A stretch of 64,000 nt of DNA from Incurvaria masculella (lineage: Eukaryota > Arthropoda > Insecta > Lepidoptera > Incurvariidae): the NCBI GenBank assembly GCA_946894095.1, contig OX335660.1:6329001-6393000 (forward strand). Direction: 5' to 3'. This document shows, piece after piece, positions 41,490 through 52,344 of this stretch (the first letter of the stretch is position 1; each line of letters opens with the position of its first letter). The notes beneath the pieces were generated by a model. It was not told the origin of the DNA. It made no database searches and saw only the letters and a program-made list of their open reading frames with translations. The translations under genes were made by a program, and so were the position numbers.

Positions 41490-41675
41490 CACGGAAAACT
41501 ATAGGTCCCGCCCGATGGTCGAAGCGGCAATGAAAATTGTCCGTGTTTTCCATTCAGTTTAATGTAGGCGAGCAATATAAGGAAGGTCCTGGCATGGCAC
41601 CTAGTTCCCATGTGTTGTGTTAGGCTAATATTTGACGGTCAGTTAAGCATTATCCATCCATGTCAAGTTACATAA
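41490..41675 (+). repeat. SINE, partial
   Basis: Body blocks 'cccgcccgatggtcgaagcgg', 'gtttaatgtaggcg', 'ggaaggtcctggcatggcac', 'tatccatccatgtcaagtt'. The head at ~41370 ('ggtagttcagtggcgtgacgcc') is tRNA-like and may belong to another SINE. Confidence 0.7.
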
Positions 41676-41676
41676 A

Positions 41677-41946
41677 TACCGGCCAAGTGTGAGTCAGACT
41701 CACACACGAAGTGTTCCGTACCATTATAACCGTAAGATTTAACTTAAAAAAATCTGGTATTTTGTGTAGGGCCCCCTTTTGTTTTTGATATTTTTTTAAT
41801 TTTACCTATTTGTTGTTTTAGTGGCAAAATAAATATACACTCTACCTTCATGAGATACAGCCTTGTGACAGACGGACGGACGGACGGACAGCGGAGGTTT
41901 AGTAATAGGACTCCGACAGCAACCTTTGGGTACGGAACCCTAAAAA
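41677..41946. mobile_element. 'GGTTCCGTACC' TIR element
   Basis: Left 'ggccaagtgtgagtcagac…gttccgtacc', right 'gggtacggaaccctaaaa', with 'gtgacagacggacggacgg' near the right end. Confidence 0.8.
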
Positions 41947-42000
41947 GCAGCAATGTTCATTAATTAATGAATTAAGAATAGCTTTAGTTGCCCCATTTTT

Positions 42001-43565
42001 AACCGACTTCAAAAAAAGGAGTAGGTTATCAATTCGTCTGTATGTTTTTTTTTGTTTTTTTTTTTATATTTGTTACCTCATAACTTTTGCCTGGGTGAAC
42101 CGATTTCGATTATATTTTTTTTAAATGATAGCTAGTGCTTCCCAAGTGGTCCCATTTTAATTTGGTTACGTTCTGACAATGATATCCATGAGAAAATCAT
42201 AAAAGTCTTAAATTTGTATTAAGATGTGCGCGACAAATGGACGAATAACTCAATATAACGCCAACCGATTTCGGTGATTTTTTTTTATTGGAAAGGACGT
42301 GTTCAAATTAGTAAGTGTACTTCAGATTCACTATAAATAACAAATAAAAAAAAATTTACAAAAAAAAATAACCGACTTCAAAGAAAAAGCACTAAAAAGT
42401 AAAAAAATATTTCCATTTTTGTAGTTACGATTTCTGTTATTTTTTGAGTCGGTGTCAGCCAAGGTTAGGTTAGGTTAGGTTAGGTTAGGTTAGGTTAGGT
42501 TAGGTTCTCTTGATTGGCGCAGCGCGTGCCCGGCTGACGCCGATTCAAAAAAAAACAAATTTACCAAAAAGAATAACCGACTTCAAAGGAAAAGCACTAA
42601 AAAGTAAAAAATAATGTTCATTTTTGTAGTTACGATTTCTGTTATTTTTTGAGTCGGCGTCAGCCGGGCACGCGCTGCGCCAATCAAGAGAACCTAACCT
42701 AATCTAACCTAACCTAATCTAACCTAACCTAACCTTGGCTGACACCGACTCAAAAAATAACAGAAATCGTAACTACAAAAATGAACATTATTTTTTACTT
42801 TTTAGTGCTTTTCCTTTGAAGTCGGTTATTTTTTTTGTTAAATTTGTTTTTTTGTTTGTTAATTTTTAGTGAATCTGAAGTAAACTTACTAATTTGTACA
42901 CGTCCTTTCCAATAAAAAAAGAATCACCGAAATCGGTTGGCGTTATATTGAGTTATTCGTCCATTTGTCGCGCACATCTTAATACAAATTTAAGACTTTT
43001 ATGATTTTCTCATGGATATCATTGTCAGAACTTAACCAAATTTAAATGGGACCACTTGGGAAGCACTAGCTATCATTTAAAAAAATAATCATCGAAATCG
43101 GTTCACCCAGGAAAAAGTTATGAGGTAACAAACATAAAAAAAAAAAAAACATACAGACGAATTGATAACCTCCTCCTTTTTTTGAAGTCGGTTAAAAAAG
43201 AATCACCGAAATCGGTTGGCGTTATATTGAGTTATTCGTCCATTTGTCGCGCACATCTTAATACAAATTTAAGACTTTTATGATTTTCTCATGGATATCA
43301 TTGTCAGAACTTAACCAAATTAAAATGGGACCACTTGGGAAGCACTAGCTATCATTTAAAAAAATAATCATCGAAATCGGTTCACCCAGGAAAAAGTTAT
43401 GAGGTAACAAACATAAAAAAAAAAAAAAAACATACAGACGAATTGATAACCTCCTCCTTTTTTTGAAGTCGGTTAAAAATAACAGAAATCGTAACTACAA
43501 AAATGGAAATTATTTTTTACTTTTTAGTGCTTTTTCTTTGAAGTCGGTTATTTTTTTTGTTAAAT
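42001..43565. mobile_element. large foldback / composite palindrome of 'AACCGACTTCAAA' family
   Basis: Starts AACCGACTTCAAAAAAAGG and ends CTTTGAAGTCGGTT. The two halves are near-complementary: 'gttacctcataacttttgcc' at ~42075 returns inverted at ~43105, and 'ggcgcagcgcgtgcccggctg' at ~42515 returns inverted at ~42660. A ~270-bp segment (42926-43193) is repeated in direct orientation at 43197-43468. At least three copies of the element have collapsed together here. No protein gene. Confidence 0.85.
42465..42504 (+). repeat. (TTAGG)8, insect telomere-type repeat at interstitial site
   Basis: Eight uninterrupted TTAGG units inside the foldback element. The matching inverted arm at ~42690-42733 carries a degenerate CCTAA series with several CTAAT variants. 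Confidence 0.95.
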
Positions 43566-43569
43566 TTTC

Positions 43570-44100
43570 AGTACTACCGCTCACTAATTTTGAGTAGTTT
43601 ATATTACACATATAAAGTTTTACAATATTGAGGTCTATATAATCATGTCATCATGATGAAATCTGTAAAAGTAATCACCTGTTCATTTCATGTTTCCCTG
43701 CAAATGTAAGTTCCGATTAAGCCCACGCCGCGCCGCCACTGCCTCTTTCGAGATGCGCGTTCAATTCAAAGTTGAGCTTCCGATAGTCCGAGCCAAGGAA
43801 AATAATACCTCAGGCACTAAAGTGCGTCATAACAGTCTGTTCCCGCTAGTAAAGCCGACACAGGGCTAATTATACCGACACAGGATCAGCCTCCGAGTGC
43901 TCGTAAAGCATCCAACCATGATGTAACAAGCGTCCGCCAGGCGCCCGAGCTAACTTTTCATCCAGGAATTATTACAACAGTGTGTTTTCAGGAAAGAGCT
44001 TGTTTGCGGTCCGGCATAGGAAAAGATAATAATTTGAGATCGAAGAAAAGAGGAAGGGTCGGGTCACCTTACATGACGCCTTAAGTGGTACAGATATTGT
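43570..44100. other. no gene or repeat recognised
   Basis: Moderately GC-rich from 43700 to 44060, but no open frame or repeat similarity was found within the window. Confidence 0.35.
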
Positions 44101-44650
44101 TTAAGGTGGCCCAACCCGGCGGGCCCAACTCATTTGCGGGCACGGTACAAAACTGTGCTGTTGCGCTCTGGGACCTTCTCTGTTTCAAAGAATAAGAAAG
44201 GCTCCGTGATGAGGAAGATGCAACATGTCCACAAAAAAGACAATGTGCATAGTTTATGATTTGGTAAGATTTACGAAAATTTTAATTTCAAAACGACTTA
44301 TAGCTAAAAGTAAACCACGACCGCTGTAGTCAAAAATCTAACAAAAACCAAATAGATCATAAATCTTGATTAAATAAGCTATGTCTGATGACTAATCTTT
44401 TTACGATGTTCTTACTTTCTCATTGCGTAATCCACCTCCAAAGTTATTGTATAAAACGCGCGAAAAATTCGAACTTTCGGACCTTATAACTTAGAAAACA
44501 AACACAATTTTACAATGCCAATGGTCATCAGACATCTAGTTCAATCAAATAAAGCTATTTTGAGCAAAATTTTGGATCTCTGACAAGAAATATGGGCGTG
44601 ATCTTCTTTCCCCTTTTGTATGGGGAGATGAGCGGGTCGGGCCACCTTAA
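44101..44650 (+). mobile_element. TTAA MITE 'GGTGGCCCAACCCG', 550 bp
   Basis: Bounded by TTAA at both ends; ends read TTAAGGTGGCCCAACC and GGTCGGGCCACCTTAA. No coding capacity. TTAA duplication is typical of piggyBac- or Kolobok-type transposases. Other copies: 45006-45556 (inverted), 63217-63766, 16031-17336 (decayed). Confidence 0.9.
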
Positions 44651-45009
44651 GGCTCCAACTGAGTCCAGCATTTAGCAAACAAATGATCATGGCGGAAGCA
44701 TTGAGTTTGCGTTGGGGTTCATTGTTGAACGCACGTCAAAATCGTTTTCAGGCGAGCGAAATGTATGTTTTTGATCGGTAAAGTCTACTTTTGAACTTGA
44801 ACAATATGTGCTCTTTACCATAAAAATTAAATTTTCTAAATCATTTATAGTTTCAAAGAGCTAATTTTTTTAAAGTACATAAGCAACGCATTAAAACAGT
44901 TAAACTTTGATATTTTGATTTTTCTACAGGTGTTTGTTCTTAACTGACGCTGATATAAAATTTAAAATAACCCCAAAATATTGGAGGTTAGCGTCATATG
45001 GACCCTTAA
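44647..45009. mobile_element. second TTAA MITE family, 'GGCTCCA' ends
   Basis: Shares its left TTAA with the preceding MITE and its right TTAA with the following one. Ends are TTAAGGCTCCAACTGAGTCC and GTCATATGGACCCTTAA. A relative is at 57577-58021. Confidence 0.8.
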
Positions 45010-45556
45010 GGTGGCCTATCCCGCTAAACTCTCCATACAAACGGGAAAAGAAGATCACGCCTATATGTCTTGTCAGAGATTCCAAATTTTGCTCAAAATA
45101 GCTTTATTTGATCGAACTAGATGTTTGATGACCGTTGGCATTGTATAATTGTGTTGGTATCTAAGTTATAAGGTCCGAAAGTTTGAATTTTTCGCGCGTT
45201 TTATACAATAACTTTGGAGGTGGATTACGCAATGATAAAGTAAGAACATCTTAAAAAGATTAGTCATCAGATATAGCTTATTTAATCAAGATTTTTAATC
45301 CATTTGGTTTTTATTCGATTTTTGACTTCAGCGGTCGTGGTTTACTTTTAGCTATAAGTCGTTTTGTAATAAGAATTTTCGTAAATCTTACCAAATCATA
45401 CACTATGCACATTGTCTTTTTTTGTGGACAGGTTGCATCTTCCTCATCACGGAGCCTTTTTTTTTTCTTCGAAACAGAGAAGGTCCCAGAGAGCAACAGC
45501 ACGGTTTTGTACCGTGTCCGCGAATGAGTTAGTCCCGCCGGGTTGGGCCACCTTAA
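45006..45556 (-). mobile_element. TTAA MITE 'GGTGGCCCAACCCG', inverted copy
   Basis: Same family as 44101-44650 but opposite orientation: 'gagaaggtcccagag…gccgggttgggccaccttaa' at the right. With its partner it forms an inverted pair around 44647-45009. Confidence 0.9.
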
Positions 45557-45756
45557 GGGAGGAATTGGAGATATTGCTTTCGCTACGCATCAGAATGAAA
45601 GCACAACGTAAGTTTTCTTAGTTCAGATTAATATTTTCGTTTTACAAATTATCTTGGACAGGTAATGAAGATTTCATTGAATTAGTTCTTTCTTTGTGGT
45701 AAATGCTTTATTTTTTATTTGGTAGGTCAATCGACAGTAAAAGCTATGAGACGTTG

Positions 45757-45985
45757 TCTCTAGGTGGTAGGGTTTAAGCCCGCCCGGGTTGGTACCATCG
45801 CATCGGATGAAAAGATGGTCGAAGTGGCAATGAAAATTGTCCGTTTTTTCCATCCAGTTCAATGTAGCCGTGCTCATAAAGGGAAGGTCCTGGCATGGTA
45901 CCTAATTCCTTCAGCATATGGTGTATTGGGCTGATACCATAACGGTAGTTGTGTGGTGTTAGCCATCCACGTCAGGTTGCATAAA
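45757..45985 (+). repeat. SINE, 5'-truncated
   Basis: Starts in the body ('tctaggtggtagggtttaag'), continues through 'tagccgtgctcataaagg' to 'agccatccacgtcagg' and a short A-tail. Confidence 0.85.
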
Positions 45986-47935
45986 AAAAATCTCAAATGT
46001 AATGCACTGGCTCTTGCAACAACCTGTATATGTAGAATCTTAAAAGTGGGTCAACATTGTTCGATCGAGTGGTGACATCGGTAAACGCACTCCTGCGAAG
46101 GGTTTGCTTGCTAATTCGAGTCTAGTCTTGCACTTTATTTAAGTAGTAGAATTTTCCTTCTATTAAATCACCGGTATTTGCTTTATAGTCCGTACAATCT
46201 AGATAGGGGGGGCACTCCCTTCATAAAACAATGTGAATCCAGTATTATTTTCTAATTCGTTCTTTCTCTGTCATAATTGGGGCGATTTCATGGTTTATTG
46301 TTTGTTTGTTTATTGTCTAGGAATAATCACCCTGCAGGCATAGAAATATTTCATTATAAATAGGTACACACGTCACATACACCGACGAATTAATTTTATA
46401 CACAATAAGCATAACTAAATAATAATATTTCTTATATTTATCATTATTTATTATAATTAAAATATTCACTTCACATTCAATGTTCCTTCCTTACATAAAT
46501 ATATCTCCGAGCTTGTTTTGTATTGTATTGTCTTATTGCATTCATAGGTAGGTAACCTACACTTGAACATGTCAAGAATTGTTGTGCTAGGTCTAAGTCA
46601 AAAATACAAATGTCGCATGCTCTATTTCCATGCATATAAGAACTGGCACACATACTTTGCCAGTCACAAAATAAGTTTGAAACCTAATTCAAATTTAAGT
46701 AGTTAAGTAATCAATACCACCGCTCACAAGAAAAACATGAGGAGAAACGTTAAAAAAAAATATAAAAAAATAATCATTATGAATCATACGAACATAACCT
46801 AACTTTAGCTTGGCTTTAATGATTTAATGTAAATGCTTATTATATATGCTTAAAATAAAAAACAATGACCTGTCTGAGTGTAGCTTGTCTACCAATTTGA
46901 CAAAATGAAATACCAATACAAAACAAATACAAATTGTTGTTGCAAATTTTAGTTTTCCATCTAATGCGAATTAGCCGATATTATGAAATCAGCACTACAC
47001 AAAACACTTTGTTCCATCAGGATGGGGCAAAATTCACCATGATTCTTGATGTGTCCGGTTACATGAAAATAAAACTTATATGTCCAGATAATAGTGCGTA
47101 GTAAACGTATGTACATACATTGAAAGGCTGGACAATGACTGATCCTACCAGCGACCAAAAAAGGACGGGCGGCGCCCACTTTTGCATACAGTGTCGGTAG
47201 CGCCGGCAGATGAATTCGTTTACTGCAGATTTCTTCGAGTTCCAACGACACGGATCGCAACGAGACGTAACTTCACATGGCACTATTTTGTTCCTGTAAA
47301 GTTCTTTCGATGTTGTGCGTCTAGGATTCGTAAGCGAACTAATTATAGTTAGATGTATTCCATTAATTCGTGGCTAAACTGCCGGCATACGTATGAGTTT
47401 CTATACCGAAAAAAATAATCAGTGAACCTAACTGTAATTCCGTAGTAACACTCGTCTTGCTACGTTAAGGCGCTAGGACTAGCCAACTACTCGCGCCATA
47501 CAAATGCACTTTTTAACAAATGTAATAATATGTAGTGAAACACTTCAGCAAATCCAAATAGAACTCCAGACTGATAATGGATTGTTAATATTTTTTGATT
47601 CCATCATTTATTTAAATAATAATAAAAATAAAAAAGTTGATTTTTCTCATTAGAAATCAGAAAGTAATTCGATTTCTAGATATAAGCAAAAACAGCATAT
47701 ATGCATAAACAAAAAGTTCCATTTGCTTTTAGATTTCTACATTTAGACAAAAAAGTTCGGACACCGATTCCGCAATGTATTTTGTATAGAAAAATAAAAC
47801 ATACATTAACGAAAATAGGTTGATTCCTAGACAAGGAATCATATATTGTAAGAATGACACTTATAATCGTCAGACTTAGTTAGTTAACTTGGGGTGCCTC
47901 GTCTAACTTTGCGATTTGGCTAGTACCAGGGCCTT
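45986..47935. other. AT-rich stretch without a recognised gene
   Basis: 47215-47385 matches 28405-28450 plus 28715-28770 ('ttcgagttccaacgacacg', 'cgcaagcgaact', 'gttagacgt'), an older repeat. A minus-strand ORF at 46961-47283 has no domain. Confidence 0.4.
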
Positions 47936-48044
47936 AAAATAGAGCCAACTAATTAATCGGTTACTCTAATTGAGTGAAAACAGTTAGCCTTACCAATTAA
48001 AAAATAAAATAAAAAAAAATAAAAAAAATATTAAATAATAAATT

Positions 48045-48440
48045 TTGAGCGGCTCGTAGCCTAGTGGCGCGAGGACTAGCCTAGCGTACCAGAGGGCTGG
48101 GTTCAATTCCGACATGCACCACTGGCTTTCTCTTTCCGACTTCGATAAGTGCAATTCGTCACAAATGCGAGCTGCTCCATGGTTCGAAATCCATGTAAAA
48201 CTATAGGTCCCCTACAATGTGGTAGGGTTTAAGCCCGCCCGGGTTGGTACCATCGCATTGGATGAAAAGATGGTCGAAGCGGCAATAAAAAATTGTTCGT
48301 GTTTTCCATCCAGTTCAATGTAGCCGTGCTCAAAAAGGGAAGGTCCTGGTATGGCACATAATTCCTTCGGGAATGTTGTGTATTGGGCTAATATCATAAC
48401 GGTAGTTGTTTGGTATTAGTCATCCATGTCAGGTCGCATA
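48045..48440 (+). repeat. tRNA-derived SINE, full length
   Basis: The head 'gcggctcgtagcctagtgg' (A box) and 'gggttcaattccgac' (B box) give a Pol III promoter. The ~400-bp body ends 'catccatgtcaggtcgcat' and an A-rich tail. Close to 52510-52905 and 55318-55700. Confidence 0.92.
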
Positions 48441-49378
48441 AAAAAAATAATTAAATGTTACTTTATCCTTTAATTGTTATTTTAACTGTGTGAAAACTGT
48501 TTCTAGCTTTAGTATTTTTTTCCATTTTTACTTACGTCTCATAGTCAGTGAAAAGGTACTGTCAATCTGTTAAAATGACTGAACCTCTGGAAACTGGACA
48601 GTTGCACGCCTAATTTGTAGTTAGCCGTAATGTTCAATAAGTTAAGATAGCAGTTTGAAAATCATCTGATCTGTCACACGTGTTATTTTCACCAAGCGGC
48701 ACTGTTCAATCGGTTAAAATAACTGTTAATCAATTGTTTTGGCTCGTTAATAGATACTTACCGTAATAGATTAATAATATTGAGAAATAATTTGCCATGA
48801 ATGACTGAATTTTAATCGTGCTAAAACACTAAAGAGTTTCAACATGATTGTTTTCAGTGTATCGCTGATCCAGTCCTTTCGGGCTCGCTGCATCCTACAT
48901 ACCAGCCATCAAACAAGTTTACGTCCTTGTCTGCAATAAAATATTCCTTCTATCCATCCGGGGCCATTACGAAGCAATATTCATTGTATTTTCTCTCCAG
49001 CTAGACTAGATAAAGAAAAGCGTTCCATAGAAAAACTGGTTGAGCTTTTAAGATAATCTGTTTATTCATCAAATCATAGGGTATACTCGTAGCTTTATAG
49101 CTGGGAAATTGCATAATTATTGCATAATATATAATCGCTTGGTAAAAATAATACTTGTGACAGATCTGATGATTTTGAAACGGTTATCTTAACCGATTGA
49201 ACATTAAGGCTGGTCGTCATTAATCAGTCGTGCCACTGTCCAGTTTCAAGAGGTACAGTCATTTTAACAGATTGGACAGTTTTTTTTACTGAATACAAGA
49301 CATATGTTCTTAGATTTACACCGTCGCTGTACATAATGTTTTGAAAACTTACGGTTTCCCGGTGTGCAATGCCGTTCT

Positions 49379-49424
49379 TGGCCGACATGTTTCGCCTCCC
49401 ACGACGGAAGCATCGTCAGGGCCA
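49379..49424 (-). ncRNA. hammerhead ribozyme-like motif, minus strand
   Basis: Identical on the minus strand to the motif at 49483-49528: 5-bp stem I, CTGACGA, stem II, GAAA, minimal stem III and GTC before the presumed cleavage point (between 49384 and 49383). Confidence 0.65.
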
Positions 49425-49482
49425 CTTCGTCAGTTACCGTTTGACGAGCTGGGCTGTCAGACGTAACTGCGGGGCAACGAAG

Positions 49483-49528
49483 TGGCCCTGACGATGCTTC
49501 CGTCGTGGGAGGCGAAACATGTCGGCCA
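49483..49528 (+). ncRNA. hammerhead ribozyme-like motif, plus strand
   Basis: Stem I TGGCC (49483-49487) pairs with GGCCA (49524-49528). Core CTGACGA (49488-49494). Stem II GCTTCC/GGAGGC with a 6-nt loop (one G-U pair). GAAA (49514-49517), a 2-bp stem III (A-U, C-G) with a 2-nt loop, and GTC (49521-49523) as cleavage triplet. One extra T sits between A9 and stem II, a deviation known in some natural hammerheads. ACATGT in stem III is self-complementary, as in minimal Penelope-associated versions proposed to act as dimers. Confidence 0.65.
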
Positions 49529-49809
49529 AGCGCGGCATTGCACACCGGGAAACCGTAAGTTTTCAAAACATTATGAATACAAGACGTACGTAAAAATGGA
49601 AAAATACTAAAGCTAGAAACAGTTTCACACAGTAAGTGAAAAAGTATGAGAACACAGTTAAAAAAAACAATTAAAAGATACAGTGACATTTAATGTTTGA
49701 GGCTAAGTGTTTTACTCAATTAGAGTAACCAATTTACTTAGTTAACTCTATTTGAACGTTGCAAGACGGTTCTTATCATCGGAATTACAGCTAGATTCAC
49801 TGTTTGTTT

Positions 49810-50010
49810 AAGATGAATGGTACTGGCCAAATGGCAATATTAACCTAATATAAACCCTTAACAATAAGTTGCGATGCCTTGCCGCTTTATCAGCACAGCT
49901 ACAACAAAGCGGTCGAAAGACACGGACTATTTTCATGGCACCTCCGACCATATTTTCATCCAATACGGTGGTACTAATCCGGGCAGACTTAACCCTACCA
50001 CCTCGTGGTT
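49810..50010 (-). repeat. SINE, partial
   Basis: Reverse-strand body: 'agcacagctacaacaaag', 'tcatccaatacggtggta', 'cttaaccctaccacct'. Confidence 0.65.
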
Positions 50011-50461
50011 TTGTTTTTTTTTTATTGTATTTATTTATTTTTTATATAAATGAATAAATAAAAATAAGTTTAGTATTTTGTTTTGTAGAAATATTTTCAA
50101 TAACGATTTCAATTTCTTATAACTTAACTTTACAGAAATTTACTGGAACTGTTGTGAACATGAAACAATAAATTTAAATATAGTCGAATCGCTTTAAAAT
50201 TTAATTAAACATATTCTAATAACCCACTTCAGTAAGAGGCCACTTCATATCTTGAACCGCTACGGAAATATAAGATCCTATACAGATAAATATGAAAGAA
50301 AATAAACAATGGTCACCACAGACATTGAGTTGAAGACTTTGTTTGTTGGTCGTGAGAGGTCAACCGAGGCTCTGTTTGCGTAGGACTCGTAATAGGCACT
50401 TACGGTCTTAAGATAAATGTTGATTCAGTTAACAACGCGACTATAGGGATGAAAGGGTTCT

Positions 50462-50612
50462 GCGGTTCATATGATGTCAGCAGTTTATTGTGCACTAGTG
50501 CGGTTCATATGATGTCAGCAGTTTATTGTGCACTAGTGCGGTTCATATGATGTCGGCAGTTTATTTTGCACTAGTGCGGTTCATATGATGTCAGCAGTTT
50601 AATATGCACTAG
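50462..50612. repeat. 38-bp tandem repeat, 4 copies
   Basis: Unit starting 'gcggttcatatgatgtcagc' and ending 'tgcactagt', four times with two or three substitutions. Confidence 0.95.
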
Positions 50613-50723
50613 TTACGCTTTTGAGTTCTCAATATTTACGTAAGATTTAACTAGGCGCCATTGATGCGGTAAAGGGTGGCCAACGGAAAAAGGTGTGCAA
50701 TCTGACTGTACTGGGTCTTTAAA

Positions 50724-50990
50724 AACCGACCAAGGGCGAGTCGGACTCGCGCACGAAGGGTTCCGTACCATTATACAATATTTATACAATATTTGACCCA
50801 AAGAAATCACGTTTCTTTTATTTGTTTTTTTTTTATTTCACTCTTTGTATAAAGGCAACAGAAATACACACTTTGTGAACATTTCAGCTGTCTATTACGG
50901 TTCATGGGATACAGCCCTGTGACAGACGGACGGACGGAGGCTTAGTAATAGGGTTCCGTTTGGCACCCTTCGGGTACGGAACCCTAAAAC
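50724..50990. mobile_element. 'GGTTCCGTACC' TIR element
   Basis: Left 'aaccgaccaagggcgagtcg' then 'gggttccgtacc'; right 'cgggtacggaaccctaaaa'. Slightly deleted in the 'gacggacgg' part. Confidence 0.8.
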
Positions 50991-51072
50991 AGCAGTGCTA
51001 CACGAAATCACGGTGCGTTGTTTATTGTTATGTAATATTTTAAAATTAATAAGTTTTGGCAGCTACGGTTCA

Positions 51073-51400
51073 TTTTTAACCGACTTCAAAAAAGGAGGAG
51101 GTTATCAATTCGTCGGAATATTTTTTTTATGTATGCTCACCGATTACTCGAAGACCCCTGGACCGATTTGGAAAATTCTTTTTTTGTTCGAAAGGTTGGT
51201 CCCATTTTTATTTTATCAAAATCGTAATAAGTTAAAAGTACGAAAAAGTATCAGTAAAGGCATTATGGGAGGTAGTTTATTTTATGGGAGTCTAAAATAT
51301 ACTTACTGTTTAATTAGATTATTACCAAACGCCATGAACCAATTGTCCGTAATCAGTACCAATAAAATAATTTCAATCCACTTAGTCTAAGCTTACAAAT
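51073..51400. repeat. relic of 'AACCGACTTCAAA' element
   Basis: Begins 'aaccgacttcaaaaaaggag' and 'gttatcaattcgtcgg', but the right inverted end is not found. The 131-codon ORF at 50995-51390 runs across this border and is not credible as a gene. Confidence 0.6.
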
Positions 51401-51483
51401 CGTTTCCACCACTTAATTAATATATGTACAAATAAAAAAATATTTAATACACGAAAATAAAAAAATCATGACATTTTTTACGC

Positions 51484-51800
51484 AACCTGACATCGATGGA
51501 TAATAACGACCACGCAACAACCGTTATGATATAAGCTCAATACACCACATCCCCAAAGGAATTAGGTACCATGCCATGACCTTCCCCTTATGAGCACTGT
51601 TACATTGAACTGGATGGAAACCACGGACAATTTTTTATTGCCGCTTCAACCATAGTTTCATCAAATGCGGTTGTCCCAACCCGGACGGGCTTAACCCTAC
51701 CACTTAGTAGTAGGGGAAGGGGACCTATAGTTTTACATGGGTTCCGAACCATGGAACAGCTAGCATTCGTAACGAAATGCACTTATCCAACTCAAAAAGA
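51484..51800 (-). repeat. tRNA-derived SINE, 5'-truncated
   Basis: Reverse orientation: 'cctgacatcgatgg' near the left, then 'aaaggaattaggtacc', 'ttgaactggatgg', 'gcttaaccctaccac', 'ggaacagctagcattcgt'. Confidence 0.85.
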
Positions 51801-52084
51801 GTTGCTTATGCAACCGTTCATGATAAATATCAGTTTATTTTTTCAACATCTAAGATGTTATCAATTGGAACGGCCTGTCGCCACAAACAGAATCCGTTCA
51901 CAAGGATCGCGGTCCTGTCGTCGCCTTTTTCAACCATATCAGAAGGAAGTGACTCAAACGACCCCAAGCGATGCGCTGACAACAAGAAACATTCATCAAA
52001 AATATCCCACTTAAATTATCGATGGATGAAATATGCACAAAACTTAGTAAAAAGAAGTAAGAATCCGTTTAGAACCATAGAGTT

Positions 52085-52240
52085 AAATGTTATCTCGTAG
52101 CGTGGGAGTTGGGCGGATCCGCCCACGCGGCGACAGCGACGGCGCCAGCGCGTCTGCCTGGGCGGCGCCCGCCCGCCCCTCACTCCGGCTGCCGCCCTTG
52201 ACTTACTCGTCCGCTGCGTACATTGTTGACTCATATGTCG
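52085..52240 (-). other. GC-rich island, possible first exon or promoter
   Basis: ~155 bp of strongly GC-rich, CpG-rich DNA in AT-rich surroundings. The minus strand reads ATGTACGCAGCGGACGA followed by GTAAGTC, a consensus donor, so a short first coding exon (M-Y-A-A-D-…) is conceivable. No partner exon in a matching phase was found. It may instead be an unmethylated promoter patch or repeat debris. Confidence 0.3.
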
Positions 52241-52344
52241 AACGAAATATCATAAACACTGAGCGTAGACTAAATAAATTATTTCCGTTGCGCAACTGGA
52301 CCGTCAAAAAGCTCCGTCCATCTATCTTCTTTTTCTATGTTTTT

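Larger units (their letters stand above)
49302..49573. mobile_element. Penelope-like-element-derived insertion (inverted ribozyme repeats)
   Basis: A 272-bp segment flanked by the 12-bp direct repeat TGAATACAAGAC (49290-49301 and 49574-49585), absent from the opposite arm of the host foldback. It is mostly an inverted repeat of ~103-bp arms (49335-49437 versus 49463-49571) differing at only a few positions. Each arm carries a hammerhead-like motif. Hammerheads in terminal repeats are a known property of Penelope-like retroelements. No reverse transcriptase is left, so the assignment is inference. Confidence 0.7.
47940..49757. mobile_element. long foldback element with nested SINE and ribozyme insert
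   Basis: Arms run inward from 47940 and 49757 and pair over several hundred bases: 'ggttactctaattgagt' with 'actcaattagagtaacc'; 'aactgtttctagctttagta' with 'tactaaagctagaaacagtt'; 'tgatctgtcaca' with 'tgtgacagatctgatga'. The left arm is interrupted by a SINE (48045-48440), the right arm by the 49302-49573 insertion. No gene. A fragment of the arm is at 36280-36365. Confidence 0.8.

Noticed and set aside
48212..48397. ORFs such as 'MILAQYTTFPKE…' recurring at 48212 and 52685
   Set aside because: They are the antisense strand of SINE copies, not proteins.
50995..51390. 131-codon ORF as a gene
   Set aside because: It crosses the border of a TIR element and a foldback relic and has no motif.
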